A stretch of 12,375 bases of DNA from CAIKZZ01 sp035524495 (GTDB lineage Bacteria; Pseudomonadota; Gammaproteobacteria; Steroidobacterales; Steroidobacteraceae): contig DATKOR010000054.1 in NCBI GenBank assembly GCA_035524495.1, positions 1-12,375 on the forward strand, given 5' to 3'. How positions within the stretch are numbered: position 1 is the first letter of the stretch; every line of letters begins with the position of its first letter. The notes beneath the pieces were generated by a model. The model did no database searches. It saw only the letters and a program-made list of their open reading frames with translations, and was not told the origin of the DNA. Positions 7,687 to 12,375 of this stretch are shown here, piece by piece. Position numbers and translations under genes: made by a program.

Positions 7687-9698
7687 CGAAACACGCCCTC
7701 GCCGTAGGACTCGGCGACCAGGTTCTCGAAGCGCGTGTACTCGCCCATGAACGTCAGGTGCACTTCGCCCGTCGGGCCATTGCGCTGCTTGGCGACGATG
7801 ATGTCGGCGATGCCCTTGCGCGGCGTGTTCGGCTCGTACACTTCCTCGCGATAGATCAGCAGGATCACGTCCGCGTCCTGCTCGATGGCGCCCGAATTGT
7901 GGCTGACGATGCCGTCGGCCAGCCACGAAGCGGGTCCGGGGACGGTCAGATCGAAGACTTCCTCTTCGCCCGCCGGCTCCACCGCGGCGACGACGTCCCA
8001 GAGCACATCCGGTTCGACCACATCGCGCGCGAGGTCGTTGTCGAGGCGCTCGGCGCAGTTGCCGGCAAGCGCCAGCGGCGGCCGGGAACTGCCGCGATGC
8101 GCCGCAGCGGCGCGCGTCCCGCCGATGGCCGGCACGTGCGATGCCGCTGCTTCTGCGATCACGGTCGCCGCGCGGCGGGCAGCGGGCGTGCCCAGCGGCA
8201 GAGGAACGACATTCGTGATCGCCGACGGGATGCGCCGCGCGCGCGCCAGCCGATCGCCGGCGACGAGCTCCTCCACCCGCCGCCAGCCGCCGCCCGCGAG
8301 CAACCGGTGCCGCCCGGTGGCGCGGATCGTCCTCCCGCTCGCAAGGCTGACCTTGTAGATCTTGCGGCGACCAACCGACCAAACCTTGTCCGACTCCGCC
8401 GCAACGACCTTCTGCCGTCCATCGACGGCCCAGACGCGCGGGGACTGGCCGACGAGCTCGCGGATCGGGACCCGGCGCCCGTCCGTCAGGCAGACGAGGG
8501 TGTCACCCGTCACGCACTCGCGAAGGTCCGACATGACCGGCTTCTTCTCGACGCGCTGCTCGACGCTGCGGTTGAGCTGCGAGAGCGCGATCACCGGCAG
8601 TTGCAGTTCCTTGGCGAGGGCCTTCAGCGAGCGCGAGATCTCCGAGATCTCGGTCGCACGGTTCTCCTTGGTTCCCGCCACCTGCATCAGCTGCAGGTAG
8701 TCGACGACGATCAGGCCGAGCCCCTTCTCGCGCTTGAGGCGCCGCGCGCGCGCGCGGATCTCGGTCGGCGTCAGCGCCGGCGTCTCGTCGATGTAGATCG
8801 GCGCCTGCGACAGGACCTCGGTCGCGCTCGTGATGCGCGGCCAGTCCTCGGCCGAGAGCGCGCCGGTCCGCAGGTGGCTCTGGCTCACGCGCCCGAGCGA
8901 GGAGATCATGCGCAGCGTCAGCGCATCCGCCGCCATTTCCATCGAGAAGATTGCCGTTGGCACCTTGCGCTCGATCGCCGCGTTCTCGGCGATGTTGACC
9001 GCGAGCGTCGTCTTGCCCATCGACGGGCGGCCCGCGATCACGACGAGGTCCCCGGGCTGCAGCCCGACCGTCATCTTGTCGAGCTCGGTGTACCCGGTGG
9101 CGACGCCGGTGAAGGCGCCTGGGTTCTGGTGCAGCAGGTCGATGCGGTCGATCGTGCGCGGCAGGATGTCGCGCACCGTCTGAAATCCCGCGCGCGTGCG
9201 CGTGCCGCGCTCGGCGATCTCGAAGACGCGCCGCTCGGCCTCCTCGACGAGCTCGCCCGGCGGGCGGCCGCGCGTGTCGAGCGCCATCGCGGCGATCTCG
9301 CCGCCCGCGTTGACGAGCTGGCGCAGCAGCGCATGGTCGCGGACGATGCCGGCGTAAGCGCGCACGTTCGCGGCGCTCGGCGTGTCGCGGGTCAGGCGCG
9401 CGAGGTAGGCGAGCCCGCCGACCTCGTCGACGAGGCCCTTGGCGGTCAGCGCCTCGGAGACCATGACTGCGTCGCAGGGGCTGTGGGCGTCGACGAGCCC
9501 GGCGATCGCTTCGAAGATCAGCTGGTGGTCGCGGCGGTAGAAGTCGCGCGACTCGATGAGGTCCGCGACGCCGTCCCAGGCGGAGGGGTCGAGCATCAGC
9601 CCGCCGAGCACGGCCTGCTCGGCCTCGACCGAGTGCGGCGGCAGTCGCAGACCGTCGGCCGCGTCTTGCGACCGGCGCGGAGAACCCGCGAGCGCCAT
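7683..9698 (-). CDS. dnaB: Replicative DNA helicase DnaB interrupted by an in-frame intein
   Basis: Hexameric replicative helicase that unwinds DNA ahead of the fork. The 671-residue precursor contains 464 residues of DnaB, the normal length, plus a 207-residue intein (395-601). The N-terminal domain is at about 20-120 (PPHSVEAEQAVLGGLMLDP, 20-38). The RecA-like core has Walker A GRPSMGKT (223-230, Lys229), Walker B LIVVDYLQLM (329-338, Asp333) and ALSQLNRSVEQR (371-382). The helicase sequence SDLRE (390-394) resumes at SGAIEQDAD (602-610), a block normally continuous in DnaB, so only spliced protein should be functional. The start is ATG 9698 with GAGG 7 nt upstream. The order rpsF-rpsR-rplI-dnaB is a common gammaproteobacterial arrangement. 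A 97-bp gap with a hairpin separates it from rplI, and rluF overlaps its stop. Confidence 0.97.
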   Translation of the reverse strand: MALAGSPRRSQDAADGLRLPPHSVEAEQAVLGGLMLDPSAWDGVADLIESRDFYRRDHQLIFEAIAGLVDAHSPCDAVMVSEALTAKGLVDEVGGLAYLARLTRDTPSAANVRAYAGIVRDHALLRQLVNAGGEIAAMALDTRGRPPGELVEEAERRVFEIAERGTRTRAGFQTVRDILPRTIDRIDLLHQNPGAFTGVATGYTELDKMTVGLQPGDLVVIAGRPSMGKTTLAVNIAENAAIERKVPTAIFSMEMAADALTLRMISSLGRVSQSHLRTGALSAEDWPRITSATEVLSQAPIYIDETPALTPTEIRARARRLKREKGLGLIVVDYLQLMQVAGTKENRATEISEISRSLKALAKELQLPVIALSQLNRSVEQRVEKKPVMSDLRECVTGDTLVCLTDGRRVPIRELVGQSPRVWAVDGRQKVVAAESDKVWSVGRRKIYKVSLASGRTIRATGRHRLLAGGGWRRVEELVAGDRLARARRIPSAITNVVPLPLGTPAARRAATVIAEAAASHVPAIGGTRAAAAHRGSSRPPLALAGNCAERLDNDLARDVVEPDVLWDVVAAVEPAGEEEVFDLTVPGPASWLADGIVSHNSGAIEQDADVILLIYREEVYEPNTPRKGIADIIVAKQRNGPTGEVHLTFMGEYTRFENLVAESYGEGVFR
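7896..8516 (-). mobile_element. DnaB mini-intein (207 residues), endonuclease-less
   Basis: Self-splicing protein insert occupying residues 395-601 of the DnaB precursor. Block A is CVTGDTLVCLTDG (395-407) with nucleophile Cys395. Block B is SGRTIRATGRHRLL (454-467) with the TxxH motif Thr461-His464. Block F is VFDLTVPGPASWLADG (581-596) with Asp583, and block G is IVSHN (597-601), giving penultimate His600, Asn601 and Ser+1 (Ser602). This is a complete class 1 set. The stretch between blocks B and F (about 490-562) is short and Ala-rich, with no LAGLIDADG or HNH motif, so no homing endonuclease remains. The insertion point (E|S in LRE|SGAIEQ) and the block A wording recall the Rhodothermus DnaB intein. 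Codons such as GTT (Val432, 439, 442), GGT, GAA and GAT are commoner here than in the flanking helicase, suggesting acquisition from outside. The usual block F His in GPH is Ala590. Confidence 0.95.
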
Positions 9699-9753
9699 CG
9701 GATACCTCGGAGTAGAACGGCTGGAGTGTCCGGCCGATTCTACCCCGCGGCAA

Positions 9754-9788
9754 CCCCCCGGATGCGAGCGCGTCGCGCGCCCGGGGGG
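9754..9788 (-). promoter_or_regulatory. GC-rich hairpin in the rplI-dnaB gap
   Basis: The 97 bp between rplI and dnaB hold a perfect 8-bp inverted repeat, CCCCCCGG (9754-9761) with CCGGGGGG (9781-9788). The 19-nt loop can form an inner 4-bp stem (GCGA with TCGC). The minus-strand transcript has no U-run after the stem, so it is not a classical intrinsic terminator; it may be an attenuator or an RNA-processing or stability element that sets dnaB below the ribosomal protein genes. Downstream, TAGAAT (9737-9742) looks like a -10 box but has no matching -35. The rest of the gap carries only the dnaB ribosome binding site. Confidence 0.4.
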
Positions 9789-9795
9789 GCGGGAC

Positions 9796-10245
9796 TCATT
9801 CCTCGGCGGCGACGACGACCGTGATGTCGACGTTGACGTCGGTGTGCAGGTGCAGCGTCAGCACCTGCTCGCCGATCGTGCGGATCGGGCCGAGCGGCAT
9901 GCGCACCTCGGCGCGCTCGACGGCGTGGCCGGCACGGGTCAGCGCCTCGGCGATGTCGCCGGTGCCGATCGAGCCGAAGAGCTTGCCCTCGCTGCCGGCC
10001 TTGGCGGTGATCGTCAGCCGGTAGTCCTTCAGGGCCAGGGCGCGCTGCTCGGCGCTCGAGAGGTCGGCGGCCGCCTTCTGCTCGAACTCGGCGCGCTGCG
10101 CCTCGAACCGGGCCACGTTGGCCGCGGTCGCGAGCGTCGCCCGCCCGGTCGGCAGCAGGTAGTTGCGGCCGTAGCCGGACTTCACCTTGACCTTGTCGCC
10201 GATGTTGCCGAGGTTGGCGACTTTCTTCAGGAGGATCACGTCCAT
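9796..10245 (-). CDS. rplI: 50S ribosomal protein bL9
   Basis: Structural protein of the large subunit that binds 23S rRNA near the L1 stalk and reaches out on a long helix. The product is 149 residues, the same as E. coli L9. The N-terminal domain is MDVILLKKVANLGNIGDKV (1-19) with the hallmark KSGYGRNYLLPTGRA (22-36). The connecting helix spans roughly 42-75. The C-terminal domain starts at KAGSEGKLFGSIGTGDIAE (82-100). The ATG at 10245 is chosen over the in-frame TTG just before it (10248) because it gives the standard MDVILL start; AGGTG lies upstream at 10251-10255. It sits 48 bp after the DUF2232 gene and 97 bp before dnaB. Confidence 0.98.
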   Translation of the reverse strand: MDVILLKKVANLGNIGDKVKVKSGYGRNYLLPTGRATLATAANVARFEAQRAEFEQKAAADLSSAEQRALALKDYRLTITAKAGSEGKLFGSIGTGDIAEALTRAGHAVERAEVRMPLGPIRTIGEQVLTLHLHTDVNVDITVVVAAEE

Positions 10246-10296
10246 CAAAGCACCTGTATAGCTAGCAGTTTCATTCCGTTCGAAGTCAGCGGGCCG

Positions 10297-11292
10297 CTAA
10301 GAGCGCCCGTTCGCGCGCACCGGCAGCCGGCGCCGCAGCGAGAACCAGTTGTCGACGAAGCCGGACACCGCGAGCGCGACCAGCATGATCGCGGTCGTGA
10401 ACCCGCCGAACACGAGCGCATACGGCGCGACCAGCCACGCGGTGCTGAGGCCGTAGGCGTAGTGCGCGGCGTGCAGCACCGCGAGCCCCTGCAGCACGAA
10501 GGCGCCGAGCAGCACCAGCGCCGCGTCGGCCGCGAGACCCGACTGGAAGCCCACCGTGCCGACGAGCGCCACGAGCCCGAGGATCGCGAGCGTGCGGCCG
10601 GCGGCGAGTTGCCGGAACATCGGCCCGAGCTTCGCGATGCGCTCGACGCGCCCCTCCCAGTAGATGCCGAGGAACACCGAGACCATCGAGGTCAGCAGCA
10701 ACAGCCAGCTGACGACACCCCACATCCGCTCGGCGGAGGCCTGGATGAAGTTCGCCTCCTGGTCGCGCGCGAGCCCGGTCGTCGACATGACCGCGCCCAT
10801 CCGGTCGAGCTCGGCGGCGACCCGCTCGAGGAGCGGCCGCCACACGCCCGGCGGGTCGGCGAGCACGCCGTGCACGACGATCACGAAGCCGATCGCGGCG
10901 ACGGTCGCGAGCTGAAACACGAGGTTCAGCGAGCCGCTGCGCGCCTGGAGCCGCCCGAGCAGCAGCGCCGGGACCGTCGCCGCCGCGGCGATCAGCACCG
11001 CCGGCACCGGCCCGATGCCGGTCGCGTACAGCCACCCGGCGAGGATCACCCCGGCGAGCGCCGCCATCCGGCCGTCGGCCACCGGCCCCTGGCGCAGCGC
11101 GAGCAGCACGATCAGCCCGCCGACGAGCCACAGGCCGAACGGCATCAGCAGCATCGCCACGATCGCGAGCGCGCTGGCGCCGAGGTAGGCCCGCGGCGCC
11201 GAGGAGACGATCCACGGCGCACAGGTCTTGATCAGCAGCGATGCACACGACACCACTACGACCATCACTGTCAGGGCGACGATCAGCGTCAT
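10297..11292 (-). CDS. DUF2232-type integral membrane protein
   Basis: Polytopic inner-membrane protein of unknown function. The 331-residue product has about nine or ten hydrophobic segments, roughly 2-22, 35-67 (possibly two), 77-95, 96-113, 124-145, 191-211, 233-249, 254-276 and 284-311. A hydrophilic stretch at about 148-190 is probably a periplasmic or cytoplasmic loop. The segment KLGPMFRQLAAGRTLA (221-236) and the C-terminal VDNWFSLRRRL (313-323) resemble what I recall of DUF2232 homologues encoded between rpsR and rplI in Pseudomonas and related gammaproteobacteria, so position and sequence agree. The ATG at 11292 has only a weak ribosome binding site, and no better in-frame start exists before the rpsR stop 58 bp upstream. 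It is probably co-transcribed with the ribosomal genes. No catalytic motif is visible, and I assign no role. Confidence 0.82.
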   Translation of the reverse strand: MTLIVALTVMVVVVSCASLLIKTCAPWIVSSAPRAYLGASALAIVAMLLMPFGLWLVGGLIVLLALRQGPVADGRMAALAGVILAGWLYATGIGPVPAVLIAAAATVPALLLGRLQARSGSLNLVFQLATVAAIGFVIVVHGVLADPPGVWRPLLERVAAELDRMGAVMSTTGLARDQEANFIQASAERMWGVVSWLLLLTSMVSVFLGIYWEGRVERIAKLGPMFRQLAAGRTLAILGLVALVGTVGFQSGLAADAALVLLGAFVLQGLAVLHAAHYAYGLSTAWLVAPYALVFGGFTTAIMLVALAVSGFVDNWFSLRRRLPVRANGRS

Positions 11293-11350
11293 CAGCCAGT
11301 CCGTACCGGTCCGCTCGGGGCGAGGCCGCGGGGCACCGCGACCGCTCGCC

Positions 11351-11575
11351 TCAGTGCTGGTCGGTGTAGGGCAACAGCGCCAGGAAACGCGCGCGCTTGA
11401 CCGCTTCGGCGAGCTGGCGCTGGTAGAACGAGCGCGTGCCGGTGATCCGGCTCGGCACGATCTTGCCGGTCTCGGTGATGTAGTTCTTCAGCGTCGCCAG
11501 ATCCTTGTAGTCGATCTGCTCGACGCCGTCGGCGGTGAACTTGCAGAACTTCTTGCGGCGGAAATAACGGGCCAT
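11351..11575 (-). CDS. rpsR: 30S ribosomal protein bS18
   Basis: Small-subunit protein that pairs with bS6 on the 16S rRNA platform. The product is 74 residues against 75 in E. coli. The conserved run is RRKKFCKFTADG (6-17), DYKDLATLKNYITETGKIVP (22-41), SRITGTRSFYQRQLAEAVKR (42-61) and the end ARFLALLPYTDQH (62-74). AAGGAG lies 8 nt before the ATG at 11575. It follows rpsF by 21 bp with no gene between, so priB is absent from the usual position. Confidence 0.99.
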   Translation of the reverse strand: MARYFRRKKFCKFTADGVEQIDYKDLATLKNYITETGKIVPSRITGTRSFYQRQLAEAVKRARFLALLPYTDQH

Positions 11576-11596
11576 CTGTCGTGCTCCTTGGGGGCG

Positions 11597-12040
11597 TTAC
11601 TCGCGGGCCATGCGGTCGTCGCGGTCGCGGCGGTCGCCGCGATCGCCCCGATCGCCACGGTCACCACGGTCGTCGCGGTCGTCGCGGTCACCACGGTCGC
11701 CGCGGTCCTCGCCCTTGTCCTCGCCCGACTTCGCCATCGGCGAAGGCTCGGTGATCGCCGCCTCGACGCGCGTCGTCAGGTGGCGGATCACGGCGTCGGA
11801 GAAGCGGAACGAACCCTCGAGCTCCGACAGCACCTTGCCGTCGCACTCGATGTTCATCAGCACGTAGTGGGCCTTGTGCACCTTGGCGATCGGGTACGCG
11901 AGCTGTCGCCGGCCCCAATCCTCGAAGCGATGCACCGTACCGCCGCCGGCCGTGATCATGCCCTTGTAGCGCTCGACCATGGCCGGGACCTGCTCGCTCT
12001 GGTCCGGATGGACCAGGAACACGATCTCGTAATGTCTCAT
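11597..12040 (-). CDS. rpsF: 30S ribosomal protein bS6 with Asp-Arg-X repeat tail
   Basis: Small-subunit protein that binds bS18 and the 16S rRNA platform; first gene of the operon. The 147-residue product has the normal ferredoxin-like core (1 to about 98): MRHYEIVFLVHPDQSEQVP (1-19), FEDWGRRQLAYPIAKVHKAHY (39-59, the conserved rRNA/bS18 face), MNIEC (62-66) and ELEGSFRFSDAVIRHLTTR (73-91). E. coli bS6 is about 131-135 residues with an acidic, Glu-ending tail. Here residues 99-147 form a longer, highly charged, presumably disordered tail with eleven consecutive DRX triplets (112-144), ending MARE. The ATG at 12040 has GGGAG 7 nt upstream. A 158-bp gap with a promoter and leader precedes it. 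Confidence 0.98.
   Translation of the reverse strand: MRHYEIVFLVHPDQSEQVPAMVERYKGMITAGGGTVHRFEDWGRRQLAYPIAKVHKAHYVLMNIECDGKVLSELEGSFRFSDAVIRHLTTRVEAAITEPSPMAKSGEDKGEDRGDRGDRDDRDDRGDRGDRGDRGDRRDRDDRMARE
11609..11707 (-). repeat. Eleven 9-bp units coding the DRX repeat in the bS6 tail
   Basis: The 99 bp encode eleven in-phase Asp-Arg-X triplets; X is Gly six times, Asp three times, then Arg and Met once each. Units vary at silent positions (GAC/GAT; CGC/CGT/CGG; GGC/GGT/GGG), so the array is regular at the protein level but imperfect as DNA. That argues for older expansion followed by drift rather than recent slippage. Confidence 0.9.
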
Positions 12041-12144
12041 TGTGTGCTCCCTATGGCTGTGAGCTGCCCGGCTGAGACGGCTGGTGCAGCAAGGAGAATC
12101 AGTAACTTAGGCTCAGCTCCCGGGTCCACCCGGACCCCGAAGAG
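12041..12144 (-). promoter_or_regulatory. rpsF 5' leader with candidate autoregulatory structure
   Basis: About 100 nt of untranslated leader lie between the predicted transcription start (near 12144) and the rpsF ATG. It contains a perfect 6-bp hairpin GGGTCC-GGGT-GGACCC (minus strand, 12137 to 12122). It also has two mutually exclusive pairings: GAGCTG (12119-12114) with CAGCTC (12066-12061), or GCTGAG (12117-12112) with CTCAGC (12076-12071). A CCGGG run lies between the two 3' arms. In many bacteria rpsF leaders bind the bS6-bS18 complex through a helix with a bulged CCG; the CCG here fits that idea, but I have not matched the full consensus. Confidence 0.4.
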
Positions 12145-12150
12145 CCGCGC

Positions 12151-12179
12151 ATTCTAGGCGCACGGGCGCCCGGGCGCAA
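12151..12179 (-). promoter_or_regulatory. Sigma70-type promoter for the rpsF operon
   Basis: On the minus strand TTGCGC (12179-12174, four of six to TTGACA) and TAGAAT (12156-12151, five of six to TATAAT) are separated by exactly 17 bp. They lie 20 bp after the rlmB stop and about 110 bp before rpsF, the expected place. The spacer and -35 overlap a 12-bp palindrome, GCGCCCGGGCGC (12166-12177), probably a product of base composition. No intrinsic terminator is visible between rlmB and this promoter. Confidence 0.65.
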
Positions 12180-12198
12180 GACCGAAACCCGAGCCCGC

Positions 12199-12375
12199 TC
12201 AGCCGCTTACGGTCCCTCGCTGGCGGAGCGCCTCGTAGAGCACGATGCCGGCCGCGACCGAGACGTTCAGGCTCTCGACGGCCCCGAGCATCGGCAGGCG
12301 CACGACGAGGTCGCAGTGCTCGCGCGTCAGCCGCCGCATGCCGCTGCCCTCGGCGCCGAGCACGAGCGCGATCGG
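12199..12375 (-). CDS. rlmB: 23S rRNA (Gm2251) 2'-O-methyltransferase RlmB, C-terminal 58 residues
   Basis: SpoU/TrmH-family methyltransferase that methylates the ribose of G2251 in 23S rRNA. Only the 3' end lies in the window; the gene runs off the right edge and the start is not seen. The 58 residues carry the SPOUT knot and S-adenosylmethionine site: IALVLGAEGSGMRRLTREHC (2-21), then LPMLGAVESLNVSVAAGIVL (28-47) with the catalytic-loop Asn of SLNVS, and the usual end YEALRQRG (48-55). The wording matches RlmB rather than TrmH or TrmL. rlmB upstream of rpsF is a common gammaproteobacterial arrangement. Confidence 0.94.
   Translation of the reverse strand, partial: PIALVLGAEGSGMRRLTREHCDLVVRLPMLGAVESLNVSVAAGIVLYEALRQRGTVSG

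Noticed and set aside
6943..8382. A 479-codon frame that would fuse a long N-terminal extension to RluF
   Set aside because: The upstream part is the out-of-frame shadow of dnaB and its intein; RluF homology begins just after the TTG at 7686.
9737..9742. TAGAAT as a dnaB-specific promoter -10
   Set aside because: No acceptable -35 lies 16-18 bp upstream on the minus strand; a single hexamer is not enough.
7758..9824. Plus-strand open frame of nearly 690 codons opposite dnaB
   Set aside because: Low-complexity Arg/Asp/Ala composition mirroring dnaB codons; it has no motif of its own.
10249..10260. GCACCTGTATA shared between the region upstream of rplI and the hut operator region
   Set aside because: An 11-base match is expected by chance in 12 kb, and part of it is simply the Shine-Dalgarno AGGTG on the minus strand. 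The rplI copy lacks the other half of the palindrome, so it is not a HutC site.
9556..11400. Plus-strand open frame of about 600 codons opposite rplI and the membrane gene
   Set aside because: It spans several genuine minus-strand genes and intergenic gaps and is dominated by Arg, His, Glu and Gln from reversed GC-rich codons; a shadow.
11610..11867. Plus-strand RSP/RSS-rich frame opposite the rpsF tail
   Set aside because: It is the antisense reading of the DRX repeat, not an SR-type protein.
12166..12177. 12-bp perfect palindrome GCGCCCGGGCGC as an operator
   Set aside because: A few such palindromes are expected by chance in a window this long and GC-rich; nothing else supports regulator binding.

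Overview
This window reads as a piece of a high-GC (roughly 70% by eye) proteobacterial chromosome, most likely a gammaproteobacterium. The main clue is the ribosomal/replication block rlmB - rpsF - rpsR - DUF2232 membrane gene - rplI - dnaB, which lacks the priB gene usually found between rpsF and rpsR in betaproteobacteria and enterics. The histidine-degradation genes are of the five-step (HutF + HutG) type known from Pseudomonas. I cannot name a family or genus.

Left half (1-5811): a histidine utilisation (hut) locus. On the minus strand lie hutF, hutC, hutU and hutG (hutG is cut by the left edge). They are packed so that hutF/hutC and hutU/hutG overlap by GTGA stop-start junctions, and only 20 bp separate hutC from hutU. 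hutI is transcribed divergently on the plus strand. The 74-bp gap between hutF and hutI holds a near-perfect palindrome around TGTATATACA, a good candidate HutC operator. Together the products take urocanate through imidazolonepropionate, formimidoylglutamate and formylglutamate to glutamate. The first enzyme, histidine ammonia-lyase (hutH), is not in the window.

Right half (5798-12375): all genes are on the minus strand. Reading in the direction of transcription they are the 3' end of rlmB, a well-formed sigma70-type promoter with a structured leader, rpsF (bS6 with an unusual Asp-Arg-X repeat tail), rpsR (bS18), a DUF2232-type membrane protein, rplI (bL9), dnaB, rluF and a secreted P1-family (DmpA-like) peptidase. 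dnaB-rluF and rluF-peptidase overlap by TTGA and ATGA, so the three are probably translationally coupled. The peptidase gene meets hutI tail to tail with a 14-bp overlap.

The most interesting element is inside dnaB: a 207-residue in-frame mini-intein (Cys1 ... His-Asn | Ser+1), inserted in the helicase core with no homing-endonuclease domain and with codon use unlike the host gene. Every other gene is a recognisable conserved family. I see no CRISPR array, transposon, tRNA or novel multi-gene system.
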